From Dichetophora obliterata (lineage: Eukaryota > Arthropoda > Insecta > Diptera > Sciomyzidae): a stretch of DNA of 64,000 nt. The stretch spans positions 222,185,899 to 222,249,898 of the forward strand of contig OY986435.1 of NCBI GenBank assembly GCA_963920525.1. Reading direction: 5' to 3'. The translations under genes and the position numbers were made by a program. This document shows, piece by piece, positions 44,787-55,621 of the stretch. Below the pieces are notes generated by a model, which searched no databases, was not told the origin of the DNA, and saw only the letters and a list, made by a program, of their open reading frames with translations. Position 1 is the first letter of the stretch; each line of letters starts with the position of its first letter.

Positions 44787-45688
44787 CACAGAGAAAACAA
44801 CATTTTCAAAAGTGGCAGAAACGCGCTACTTTTAAAAACGTTTAACCCAGATTTTGCCCTTCTAACGTTTATTTTAATTTTAAAAACGAAAATTTAAAAT
44901 CAGATTCTAAAATGTTCGTTTGATTTTTAACAATGGATATTTTAAAATGCTGTAGTAATACGTTTATTTTTATTTTAAAAACGAAAATTTTAAAACGAGA
45001 TTCTAAAATGTAATAATAAATATTCTCAAATGTAAAATGTATATTTTCGTTTTAAAAACGAAAATTTTAAAATTAGATTCTAAAATGTTCGTCCGATTTG
45101 TAACAATAAACATTTTAAAATGCAATGGTATAACAATTGTTTATATTTTAAAAACGAAAATGTTCATTATTTTTCATTAATTCCAAAAATTTATAGAAAT
45201 CCGCATTTCGTCTATTAATTAAAAAAAGTTTTATTGGTTTACAAAATTATATTTTTTTTATTGTTATTTTATCATAAGCTATATATTATTCATTTCACAG
45301 ATATTATTCAGTTTATTTAAAATACTTACCTTTTAGTTGTGGCAGCAAATGCTCCAACTCAAACTCTTTCATTACGTTCTTGCAGGCAAACTGCAGAGTG
45401 ATGAAATCGAGAATGAATAATATTTTATTTTCTGAACAAATATCAAATACATAAGTCAATGAAACATATATAACAAACAATTCGTTATTAACAAGTGTTT
45501 TGAAACAAAGTATGTGAATTTTACTATGCTATGGTTAAACCTTTGTAGTTGTTTGAAAAACGTTTCGTTTTACTTTTCTATTTAAAAATGTGCGTTTTCA
45601 TTTTGGTACGGCATAAAATATTTTTAAAAATATGAATTTTACTAATCGTTTTTAAAATGTGCGATTTTGATTTTTTGTTTTCTCAGTG
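44787..45688. mobile_element. Non-autonomous element, CACAGAGAAAACAA ends, TA duplication
   Basis: The ends are CACAGAGAAAACAA and, reversed, CACTGAGAAAACAA, flanked by TA (44785-44786 and 45689-45690). From 44860 to 45175 there are about three and a half diverged copies of a unit of roughly 100 bases, with TTTTAAAAACGAAAATTTTAAAA-like phrases, GATTCTAAAATG and ATTTTAAAATGC. An exon-like piece lies at 45330-45412. Confidence 0.6.
45330..45412 (-). other. Short exon-like open stretch with a splice donor
   Basis: The minus strand encodes LQFACKNVMKEFELEHLLPQ and ends CTAAAAG followed by GTAAGTATT, a consensus donor at 45329. It lies inside the element above, so it may be a remnant of that element's own gene. 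The protein is not recognised. Confidence 0.35.
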
Positions 45689-46649
45689 TACAAGCCAAAT
45701 TTGCGCTATCGATCACAAACCAAAAAAAGGATATACATATATCAGGCGGTTTTGATCGGAAAAACTAAGATTTAGTAATTTTGTTCAGATGGTTACTGTC
45801 GGTAACTGTCCAAAAAATGGGCGTGCTTGCCCACTTTTTCGAACTCATGGCAATTCTAGAGTTCTACACATTTTTATAGTGAAACTTGCTGTGTAGGTGC
45901 TCCAAGAGGCGGTCACTATATATAAATGTTTTGTGTCTGATGCCTATAGAACCCAAAAATACTGGACCGATTGACCTGAAATTTTGGCAGCCATTTGTTT
46001 CAGGTACGAGATGGTTGAAGAAAAAGTTGCCACACCCTCCCTTTTACCGCCACCGAATCAATAAAAATTCTATATTTCAGTCGGTTAAGGTCGTATAAGG
46101 CTAACATTCAGTAATTTAGTTTGTACGGTTACTGTCGACAACTGTATTAAAAATTGGCTTCCACGCCCCCTTTTCCGCCCACAAATCAGTGAAAATGCTA
46201 TATTTCAAGCTATTTTGGTCGTATTAGACTAACATTTGATACTTAAGTTTGTATGGTTACTTTTGGCAACTGTACTAAAAATGGGCGTTATCGCAATATA
46301 TTCACACCCAATTTTTGAGAAATCATTAAAATTGACTACTGTGTCGATTGAGCTACAATTTTGGCTTAGCTTGTATAGTTACTGTCATCAACTGTACTAA
46401 AAATGGTTTCTCTCGGCAAGTGCACTACAAATAGGCTTGTCCCACTTTAGTTAAACTCACTTTTCGGGGGGTCAGCGTGGAGTGAAGCAAAGTGCGCCAG
46501 GCTTAAGCTAAATTGAGCTGAAATTTGGGCAGTCGATTTGTTTCGATTACGATATGGTTTTAGGGAAATAATTTTGCCGCACCCCTTTTTACCGCTTACA
46601 AATCAACAAAAATGCTATATTTCGAACGGTTTTGATCGTATTAGACTAA

Positions 46650-47235
46650 AATAAATGCCGTACAAGGGTCAAAGATGGCCCAAAAATAATCCAAAAAGCC
46701 TAGCGGACGAAAGTTGGGTCAAACATTGGCCATACAAGGCCTAAATTAAGTTGTATGGCCGCCACTGAACGGCCGCAAAACGGCTGCTGTACGCCCGTTG
46801 AATGCCACCAAATTTTTCAAAGCTGTTATTCGACAAACGTATGCGCAACAACAGAAGCAAGCCTCATTCGGCGATGTTAGTATTATCACCACTTGTGTGT
46901 GGCGCAAAACATTTTTTGTATATGAAGTTATTTGTTTCAATTTAATTTTCAATTAAAAAAGTATAATTTTTTTAACTGATTACAATTAATGGTAATTAAA
47001 AAAGATCAATTAAATACAATTAGTTCAAAAAATTTTTTAATTAGTTTTACACTAATTTATTTCCGCATGAAGTTACAATTGAAAATCTGCTTTAGAATAA
47101 GCTCTGGTCAGTCGATGTACGGCCGCTGTTTGCCAAAAAGTCCTGCAAACGACCCTTGTATGACCCTCGTACGGCCGAGACAAATATTAAAAATTAGGCC
47201 TTGTACGGCCGCTGTTAGGTCTTAGCTAAAAAAGT
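46650..47235. repeat. Element with GTACGGCCGCTGTT-type arms
   Basis: Both arms (46655-46800 and 47095-47222) repeat the words GTACAAGG, TACGGCCGC and GGCCTAA in both orientations around an A+T-rich centre. The layout is like the MULE arms at 55166-57775. The flanks (GACTAAAAT and TAGCTAAAA) agree too poorly to fix a duplication. Confidence 0.45.
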
Positions 47236-47718
47236 TTTAATTTTTACTCGGGTATACTGAAAATGGTGAATATATTTGGCATTTCTTGACATTTTCGTGT
47301 ATGGCAGTAAGGTGGTCTGTGGCAGAACAACGTCTGCCGGGGAATACTATAGGTCTGTAAGAATGGATGTATGTGTGTTTGTATATCACGTATAGACTCC
47401 AAAACCGCTGGACCGATCTTTGTGAAATTTTCAGGAAAAATTAAGCCACATCTCGTGAGTGTTCCTGTGATGTTTGGTGTCGATTTGACAAAGGGGCGTG
47501 GTACCTCCCATACAAGTCAATTTTGCACTATCACCCACAAACAAAAAAAAAAGGGTATATATCAGACGGTTTTGATCGTAAAAAACTAAAATTTGGCAAT
47601 TTTGTTCAGAAGGTTATTGTCGGTAACTGTACAAAAATGGCCATGGTCGCAATATATATACGCCCACTTTTTCGAAATCATGGCAATTCCGGAGTTCTGC
47701 ACATTTTATAGTGAAACT

Positions 47719-47848
47719 ATATGAATTTAAGAACAACTTTTTAAGAGAAACTATATTTATTAGTTGATTATATATTCTTATCCGTAATTAAAGATCTTGT
47801 TGTATCTTACTGTACTAATTTATGTTCAAATAAATAATAATAATAATA
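47719..47848 (+). mobile_element. Tail of a heavily 5'-truncated LINE
   Basis: The Helitron phrase GTGAAACTTGCTGTG is split by 130 bases that end in (AATAAT)n. AAACT is repeated on both sides (47714-47718 and 47849-47853). This is the usual result of aborted target-primed reverse transcription. Confidence 0.65.
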
Positions 47849-48492
47849 AAACTTGCTGTGTAGGTGCTCCAAGAGTTGGTCACTAAACATAAATATTTTC
47901 ACGAATAATGTTTTTTGTAATTGAATTACAGCATAAATATTTCTTTTTCATGATGCAATTCACAAATAAGATCTTTTCTAGAATCGTTATTTGTGGTGGG
48001 GCCCTGCTGAAATAATTCTCTATGTAATTTTTTTCTTTTTAATGCCGTCCACGGTGGAACGCGTCAAAAATTAGTCTTATTTAAGGCAAATTTTGATTTT
48101 TAATATATCAGAATTAATTAGTTTTTCTCTCGTATCTCTTTATACTTTCCTTATTATTGAGTTAATTTTGATTTGCATATATCAGTTTATATATATCATA
48201 TATACTTGCTTAAAAAACAATTTCAAGCTTGCTTGAGCTTGATAATTTTCAATCAAGTATAACATGAACTTGAATATAAATAAGCGCACGACAGCTTGCG
48301 ACTTGCAAGTATGCTAGCTTACAAACGAACGGCACAAAGTCCCAAGTAAAGGACAAATTAATGCTTTCTTTAAAAATCTTGAAAAAATTTAAATTGGAGG
48401 CAAGTATCCAATTAAAGCAAGTATCCAAAAACTTCAGTGAGCTTGTGTAAGAAAAGCTTAAGCGTATTAGGACTTCTAAGTGTTCTGTGGAC

Positions 48493-50411
48493 CAGAGAAC
48501 TGCACAAGCCTACTTGAAGTTCAAGCTTTTTCAAGTACTTAAATTCAAGCACGTATCCAAGCTTGAAAAAGCAAGCTTTAGCCAGCTTGCAAAAATACCA
48601 AACAGATACAAGCCATATTCATGCTTGCTCGTTGGCTTGGCTTGTTTCGGCTTACTTTGTCGGGTGGAAAGTTGAAAAGCTTAAAACGATCGGCAAAAGC
48701 TTGTAAGCTCGCAAGTATCCAAATTATTGAATTTGGATACTTATCCAAAAAATTCAATGAGCTTCTTTAGAGAGAGCTTAAGCGTAATAGGACTTTTAAG
48801 GATTCTGTGGACTCCGTGGTGTGAAGTTTTAGGATAAATGATTTCGAAGATGCTGTCAAACTTTAAAATTTAAGATGGCGGATAGAGTTGCCACCTAGAT
48901 TTTTTTTAATTTTTGCGAATTCTTGTAATTTTGATATTCTGACAACGGATTTGATTTCGAATATATTGTCACAGTTTTAAAATTTAAGATGGAGGTTAGG
49001 GTTGCCACCTAAATTTTTACCACAGTATTGCCACCTAATAATATGTACTTTTAAAAGTTTTAAACATCATTTATCAGTGTTAAGGGGTCGCTGATTTCGA
49101 ATCTAAGGTCAGAATTTTGAAATGCAAGATGTTGGGTAGGGTTGCCACCTTTATTTTTTTTAGTTTTATGAATTCGGGGCTGGCAAAAAAAAAATGGTAC
49201 GCCAAAAATGGGTCGCTGAATCCGAAACCGTCGTCAGAATTTCAAAATTATAAAATTTTGAAATAACAGGGTTGCCACCTAATAATATATCTTTTCAACA
49301 GTTTTAAACAGTTTTAAACTAATAAATGACGTGTTAACACTAATAAATGACGTTTAAAACTGTTGAAAAGATATATTATTAGGTGGCAACCCTGTTATTT
49401 CAAAATTTTATAATTTTGAAATTCTGACGACGGTTTCGGATTCAGCGACCCATTTTTGGCGTACCATTTTTTTTTTGCCAGCCTCGAATTCATAAAACTA
49501 CAAAAAATTAAGGTGGCAACCCTATCCACCATATTGAAATTTAAAATTCTGACTTTAGATTCGAAATCAGCGACCCCTTAACACTAATAAAAGACGTTTA
49601 AAACTCTTAAAAATACATATTATTAGGTGGCAACCCTATTATTTCAACATTTTATAATTTTGAAATTCTGACGACGGATTCGGATTCAGCGACCCATTTT
49701 TGGCGTACCATTTTTTTTTTGCCAGCCTCGAATTCATAAAACTACAAAAAATTAAGGTGGCAACCCTATCCACCATCTTGAATTTCAAAATTCTGACCTT
49801 AGATTCGAAATCAGCGACCCCTTAACACTGATAAATGATGTTTAAAACTTTTAAAAGTACATATTATTAGGTGGCAATACTGTGGTAAAAATTTAGGTGG
49901 CAACCCTAACCTCCATCTTAAATTTTAAAACTGTGACAATATATTCGAAATCAAATCCGTTGTCAGAATATCAAAATTACAAGAATTCGCAAAAATAAAA
50001 AAAATCTAGGTGGCAGCTCTATCCGCCATCTTAAATTTTAAAGTTTGACAGCATCTTCGAAATCATTTATCCTAAAACTTCACACCACGGAGTCCACAGA
50101 ATCCTTAAAAGTCCTATTACGCTTAAGCTCTCTCTAAAGAAGCTCATTGAATTTTTGGATATTTGCTTTAATTCAATAATTTGGATACTTGCGAGGCTTA
50201 CAAGCTTTTGCCGAAGGGCATCAAGCTTTCCATTGCTTGAAACTTCGTGCCGTTCGCTTGTAAGCTAGAATAGGTGCAAGCTGTGCGTGGGCTTATTTAT
50301 ATTCAATTACAAGCTTTGCTTGATTCAAAATTATCAAGCTCAAGCTAGCTTGAACTTGTATTTTAAGCAAGCGCTTGAAAAAGACTTCAAGCCGGCTTGT
50401 GCAGTTCTCTG
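48493..50411. mobile_element. hAT-like foldback element, inner copy, 8-base duplication
   Basis: The ends are CAGAGAACTGCACAAGCC and its complement. CTGTGGAC flanks both sides exactly (48485-48492 and 50412-50419). The arms are rich in CAAGCTTG words, and the centre is a palindrome. No transposase is present. It is inserted in the outer copy of the same family. Confidence 0.75.
48701..50206. repeat. Large palindrome of GGTTGCCACCTAA units
   Basis: The left arm starts GCTTGTAAGCTCGCAAGTAT and the right arm ends with its near complement. The centre lies near 49345 (a GACGTTTAAAAC / GTTTTAAAC-type turn). The right arm has one more internal unit than the left (about 860 against 645 bases). The units are those of the core at 6002-7901. 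Confidence 0.8.
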
Positions 50412-50419
50412 CTGTGGAC

Positions 50420-51665
50420 TCCCTGGTTGGCAGTTTTAGGGGGTAGCTGATTTCGGAATTGATGTCAAAATTTAAAATTCAAGATGGCGGATAGAGTTGC
50501 CACCTAGATTTTTTTGTATTTTTGCGAATTTTTGCAATTTTGAAATTCTGACAACGCATTTTATTTCGAATATTATGTCACAGTTTTAAATTTAAGATGG
50601 AGGTTAGGGTTGCCTCATAAACTTTTACCACAGCATTGCCACCTAGTAAAATGTATTTTTAAGAGTTTTAAATATCAATTAACAGTGTCTGAATTAACGA
50701 ATCTGAACTTAGAATTTTAAAAATTCAATATGGTGGATAGGTTTGCCACCTATTTTTTATTATTACGAATTTGGTGCTGGCGCGAGCACTAGGTAGAAAT
50801 GGGTCGCTGAATTTGAATACATTGTCAGAATTTCAAAATTATGTCATTTTTGTATAATAGGGTTTCCACCTAATAATATGTATTTTTAAGAGTATTAAGA
50901 GTATTTCAAATCTGAATTTAAAATTTTCAAATTCAATATGGTGGATAGGGTTGCCACCTAATTTTTTTATTTTTACGAATTTGTTGCTGCCGCGAACACT
51001 GGGTAAATTTGGGTAAAATCACTGAATCCGAAACTGTTGTCAGAATTTAAAAATTATGTCATTTTTTATAATAGGATTGCCACCTGTTTACCGTATCAAT
51101 TTTTAAAATTCTGACTTCAGATTCGAAATCAGCGACACTCTTACACTGCTAAATGATGTTGAAGACTCTTAAATTAAATAAAAAAAAAACATATTATTAG
51201 GTGGCAGCCCTATTATACAAAAATTTCAAAATTTTGAAATTCTGACAACGGATTCGGATTTAGCGACCCATTTTTACCTAGTGTTCGCGCGAGCAAAGAA
51301 TTTGTAAAAATCAAAAAAAAAGTGGCACCCTTTCCACCATATTGAATTTTAAAATTCTGAGTTCAGATTTGAAATCAGCGACTCCCTAACACTGTTAAAT
51401 GGTGTTTAAAACTCTTAAAAATACATTTTACTTGGTGGCAATAATGTGGTAAAAATTTAGGTGGCAACTTTAACCTCCATCTTAAATTTTAAAACTGCGA
51501 CACTAGATTCGAAATCAAATCCGTTGTCAGATTTTCAAAACTACAAGAATTCGCAAAAATACAAAAAATCTAGGTGGCAACTTTATCCGCCATCTTGAAT
51601 TTCAAATTTTGACATCAATTTCGAAATCAACTACCCCCTAAAACTGCCAACCACGGAGTCCACAG
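50420..51665. repeat. Second palindrome of the same units
   Basis: The left end TTGGCAGTTTTAGGGGGTAG is mirrored at 51630-51650, followed inward on both sides by CAAGATGGCGGATA-type and GTTGCCACCTAG phrases. It is more diverged than the palindrome at 48701-50206. Confidence 0.7.
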
Positions 51666-51886
51666 AACCCTTAATAGTCCTATTACGCTTAAGCTTTCTC
51701 TACACAAGCTCATTAAATTTTTGGGTAACTGGATTTAAATTCAATTAATTAGATACTTGCTAGCTTACGAGCTATTGCCGATCATTTCAAGCTTTTCAAC
51801 TTTCTGCCCGACAAGTAAGTCTAAACAAGCCAAGCCAACGAGCAAGCATGAATATGACACGTATCTGTTTGGTATTTGTGCAAGCT

Positions 51887-52544
51887 GTAGCTCGTTTCTA
51901 CAAATCATTCGAGAAGTACTCGAATGAAAGTGACGTACATCATTCTCTAACAGCAATCGCGTCGGAAGCGAATTTCATCTGGGGGGGCAGTACAAATGGG
52001 AGGGCAGTACAAATGGTGGTGCAAAAAAAGTTCACCAAAATTTCTTCACATGAAACATGAAGAAGAGAGAAAGAAGGGGAAAATATATAATACAAAAATA
52101 TTATCGTTGTAAAAAAACTGATATTTTGAATAACTTTTCCTTTTAAATTGTTTATCTAGCTGAAAAAGTGGGGGGGCAACTGCCCACCTTTCCCCCCGCT
52201 TCCGACGCCAATGTCTAACAGTCGAACTCGTTCGTTCGAGTATTAGTGTTTCTGTAACTTGAAAAACTCACCATCACTTTTATCTTAATAAAAAAGGAAA
52301 TTAATTTACCTCATTCATTGCTTTAAAAGCTGCTAGAACCAACTAAAACTCATACAACGAATCGAATTTTATAATTAAGCGTTTAGACTCATTTGCCAAA
52401 GACCAAGTGAGAATGAACTCGACTGACAGATTTGATTCACCAAAATTGTAGAAATAGAGCAGACGTGAATAACGTCATCGTGACGTCAGTTCGAGAAAAG
52501 CATACGAGAAAATCAGTCGAGAAGAGTTACAGAAACGAGCTACT
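51887..52544. mobile_element. Insertion with CTGTAGCTCGTTTCT ends
   Basis: The left end CTGTAGCTCGTTTCTACAA and the right end, reversed, CAGTAGCTCGTTTCTGTAA frame about 660 bases, with CATTCGAG and ACTCGAAC words inside both ends. No clear duplication, and no transposase is seen. It splits the right arm of the outer palindromic element. Confidence 0.5.
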
Positions 52545-52656
52545 GGGGCCGAATTACAGCATCCGTGATCGAGCAAAATTACGAAGGGCAGGACGAGACA
52601 AGTGCCTATCAATCTTGTACAATTTTGCTCGATCACGGATGCTGTAATTCGGCCCC
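52545..52656. mobile_element. 112-base hairpin MITE with perfect 36-base arms
   Basis: The arms begin GGGGCCGAATTACAGCATCC and match exactly for 36 bases, with a 40-base loop. It lies directly at the right end of the previous insertion. The perfect arms suggest that it is young. Confidence 0.75.
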
Positions 52657-52748
52657 TGACTAAAGCTTGTTTTTTCAAGTTTGCATACATACTTGAATTC
52701 AAGTACTAGAAAAGGCTTAAACTTAAAGTAGGCTTGTGCAGTTCTCTG

Positions 52749-53906
52749 ATTTATGTCATTAAAAACGTATTGTTCAAAATAAAATAGTTTCGGAATAAAA
52801 TTGCGATATATTTGCTTTTTAGTAAGAAGAAAAAGAAGACAACATATAAATTACATGACTTTCACATAAATATTTTTTTCAATGCCATTATATGTGATAT
52901 AACTTCATAGTAAGTAATTAAATTACAAAAAACATGATTACGATTACAGTAGTTTTAATAGTCATTTTCATTGATTACGATTACTGTAATTGTTAGATTG
53001 TTAAAAAATATTTTTCTATTACAATTACAGTAATCGTAATTGTAATTTGTGTGTATACCGATTACAGTAATCGTAATAATACTTTTCTTACATTACAATT
53101 ACAGTAATCGAAATCGTTAATTTTTAGATATTACGATATTTTGCGATTACAATTGCTTTCCAATTACAAATACAGTAATCGAAATAATACTTTTCCAACA
53201 TTACAATTACAGCAATCGTAATTGTTAATTTGTAGAGATTACGATTACTGTAATAATAATAATTGAAAAGTAATTGTAATCGCAAAATTCGCAGCTCTGG
53301 CAAAAACATATGTTTTCCTTGATCCAAGTACTATGGCTTTTTGACATATTTTTTATTTTTTGTCTCACAATATTTGCACACTTCACAAAAAAATGACAAA
53401 AGAAAAATAACACGGGTCTTTTTTCCTAAAACCAATAAGAACAAGTAAAAAAACATGGAATTTTTCATTGGATTGTGGTGGAAAATATGGTAATATTAAT
53501 TTTTACTTTTTTTATGCTGACATTGCAACGGTACGAATTTGATAGACGTCACCTTACTCTGCCACCTTCATAAATACCACCTTGGTAAGGCCCAATATTA
53601 CTAAATAATTGAAAAAACTCTTGGAGCATTCTATAAAATATTCATGCACAATTTATTATCGATAAAAATCTATTTAAAATGTATATTTTATACAAATCTA
53701 ATTTTGTTTCTTTTCGCTCAAATTCTTAGACAGTTCGAATAAATTAAAAAAAAAATCTGTATTTTTCATCAATCATCATGATTGTTTCAAGTTTAGTAGA
53801 AAACTTATTTTCAAGAGAAATGTCAAGACGCAGCATTCAATTGGCGAAACTAATAAAACGACAATTAAATGGCCTCAGGCAACCTATAACTAGACCCTTC
53901 TTTAAA
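52749..53906. other. No recognised gene; GTAATCG-type repeat at 52930-53290
   Basis: From 52930 to 53290 the words ATTACAATTACAGTAATCG and their complement recur in both orientations. The rest (53290-53906) is plain and lies upstream of the first microprotein gene. It includes TATATTTTATAC near 53685, which could be a TATA box, but this is only a suggestion. Confidence 0.45.
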
Positions 53907-54133
53907 ATGGGCGAAAGATCGTAAGTGTAGAGTACCTACATATTTTTTTTTTTAAATACTTTTATTCTCAATTGATTTTGCTTTGACATAGACCTTGTGG
54001 GCGAAACGAAACATGTCATAGGAATGGAATGTGGACCCATCAAAACAGAATCGTAATGTTGAAATTTTGCTTTGCTCTTTGTTTAGTAATTTTGGTTTGC
54101 GTCTTTATTGCATATTTTAACATTTACTATTAG
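53907..54133 (+). CDS. Microprotein gene A, two exons, single-pass membrane protein
   Basis: Exon 1 (53907-53920) is ATGGGCGAAAGATC and is followed by GTAAGT. The intron (53921-53991, 71 bases) ends TTTGACATAG; exon 2 runs 53992-54133. The 51-residue product starts MGERSPCGRNETCHRNG, has a short basic stretch, then a hydrophobic segment of about 20 residues (FCFALCLVILVCVFIAY) near the C-terminus, ending FNIYY. It would be a tail-anchored or signal-anchored membrane protein. An AATAAA lies 40 bases after the stop. Gene B downstream has the same exon sizes, intron phase and layout, and shares flanking words, so the two are tandem paralogs. This start is preferred over an upstream ATG at 53778 because the homology with B begins here. 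The family is not recognised. Confidence 0.6.
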
Positions 54134-54173
54134 TTATAGAAATAGTGATACTGAATGACAAATATTTGTGATT

Positions 54174-54179
54174 AATAAA
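54174..54179 (+). terminator. Polyadenylation signal of microprotein gene A
   Basis: AATAAA, 40 bases after the stop codon. Confidence 0.55.
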
Positions 54180-54750
54180 GAAAACGCAAATCTAATATAT
54201 TGTAATCTCCAGTTCAGCGTGTTAAGAAGTTAGATGGATTTTTTAAAACAAGGATGTAATCTACACGATTCACAATATAAATTCTTTTATAAATACTTTG
54301 ATCGAAAAAACAATAACAAAGGCATAAAATCTCTCCGTCAAAATTTTGTTATATGCATGGCAGAATACGAGATAGGCCCGGATTGGAGAGTATATACTCT
54401 CAGTGATTAAACTTTTCCCAAAGTTGCCTTTATCATTTGACGTTTATGGCCTTCAAAGCCGTGTTTCAGAAAAACTTGATGGTTAAGCAGCTTTATTAAT
54501 CCACTCCCGCCATATAATTTTATCATTGTCATACATATATGTCTTCCTTAAGATCTGCTCTACTCTAGTTCTAAGTTTGTTAATATTTTCTTTTCCATAA
54601 GGATTGACAGAAATGTTTGTTTATATGTTTCAGTAAATAAATACAATTTAATTTTTTTTTTTTTTTTTGAAAGATTTTCAGACGCAGCATGAAAATTTCA
54701 AAAAGCGGCATATGACCAGAGTATAAACACTAACTAGGCCCTAATTAGAT
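54180..54750. other. Spacer between the two microprotein genes
   Basis: Holds a 45-codon open stretch on the minus strand (54486-54620, described in the findings) and, before gene B, CAGACGCAGCAT (54680), a word also present before gene A (53829). Confidence 0.5.
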
Positions 54751-54980
54751 ATGGCGGAAAAAGGGTAAGATTAGAGTTAACATATCTGGCTTCCTAACTT
54801 TATGCTAACTAGACTTTTTTTCAATCTAGAACTAGCAAAGCACCTGATGCTACCCCCCAGAATGGTACACCAAGGCGTTCGCAAATTGTAACAATATCCA
54901 AATGGGCTGTAGCCGCTGTGGTAATAATGCATGTCATCGCCCTAATTATTTACTTAAGCGTTTTTTATAATACATACTGA
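54751..54980 (+). CDS. Microprotein gene B, two exons, single-pass membrane protein
   Basis: Exon 1 (54751-54764) is ATGGCGGAAAAAGG followed by GTAAGA. The intron (54765-54829, 65 bases) ends TTTTTTTCAATCTAG; exon 2 runs 54830-54980. The 54-residue product starts MAEKGTSKAPDATPQNGTP, continues RRSQIVTISKW, and ends in a membrane segment (AVAAVVIMHVIALIIYL) and SVFYNTY. Short polar cytosolic part, basic flank, C-terminal anchor: a tail-anchored layout. AATAAA follows 17 bases after the stop. It aligns with gene A at the M-x-E-(R/K) start, the NG pair, (R/Q)IV, and the aromatic C-terminus. Everything needed for a real gene is present: start, both splice sites, an open frame across the join, stop, poly(A) signal. 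I do not recognise the family and assign no function. Confidence 0.68.
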
Positions 54981-54997
54981 ATGATTTTGAGTCTCAA

Positions 54998-55003
54998 AAT
55001 AAA
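54998..55003 (+). terminator. Polyadenylation signal of microprotein gene B
   Basis: AATAAA, 17 bases after the stop codon. Confidence 0.55.
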
Positions 55004-55071
55004 AAATAATTAAAAGAAGACATTCGTTATTTAGGTAAGCAGCTTTATTAAGGTCCAATTATAATAGAAGT

Positions 55072-55156
55072 AACCAGTGGCGGATTTAGACATTTTGCCT
55101 CCCTAGGCCCGACATTAGCGCCGCCTATAACATATTAAATTTTTTTCTTACAACAG
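55072..55156. repeat. End fragment of another hAT-like element
   Basis: CCAGTGGCGGATTTAGACAT with TTGCCTCCCTAGGC after it has the look of a hAT terminal repeat. No partner end was found; the MULE entered just behind it. Confidence 0.35.
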
Positions 55157-55621
55157 AACAAAATTGGCTCTATGAAATAAGGCCCCAGGAAATAAGGCCC
55201 CAAACATTTCTTTACAAAAAAAACATAAATAATTGGGGTGTTATTGCATATTTTAGGGCTTTATTTCATTTTTGAAAAATGGGGCTTTATTTCATAATGA
55301 AATAAGGCCCCAATAATAAAATGAAATAAGGCCCCAAAAATGATGTTAGGAAGTAAAAGCATGAATATTTGGGGTGTTTTTCGATTTATTTGGCCTTATT
55401 TAATTTTTTAAATTATTGCTTTATTTAATTGTAAAATAGGCCACCAAAAATTTTAACACTCCTTGAGAGTCAGACTTGGATACGGTTGTTATAACAACCT
55501 TTAAATTTTTGTTATTTAAAATCAATTGAAAATTTATCAATTGAACAATATTTAAAAATATGTTAAGTTTTGATATTTTTGCCGCATAGTGAGGAGACAT
55601 AATAAAAAATTAAAAAATAAA

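Larger units (their letters stand above)
45689..48180 (+). repeat. Second Helitron-derived repeat block
   Basis: It carries the same phrases as the block at 22230-32573 (GGTTACTGTCGGTAACTGT, TGCTGTGTAGGTGCTCCAAG, CACGCCCCCTTTT) and the hairpin GGCAGAACAACGTCTGCCGG at about 47325. It is interrupted by a motif-rich element (about 46650-47235) and by a LINE tail (47719-47848). No gene is seen. Confidence 0.5.
48200..52748. mobile_element. Composite palindromic element, outer copy
   Basis: The outer copy has AAGCTTG-rich arms (48200-48490 and 51660-52748) and ends on the right with GGCTTGTGCAGTTCTCTG, the same terminal word as the inner copy at 48493-50411. Its left terminal word is missing, so the left end is probably deleted. 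Inside its left arm sits the inner copy; its own core is the palindrome at 50420-51665. Another insertion splits its right arm (about 51887-52656). Confidence 0.5.

Noticed and set aside
53778..53925. 48-codon single-exon reading ending at the gene A donor
   Set aside because: It is in frame with gene A's start but ends in the intron (TCG TAA). The homology to gene B and the shared splice layout support the shorter, spliced model starting at 53907.
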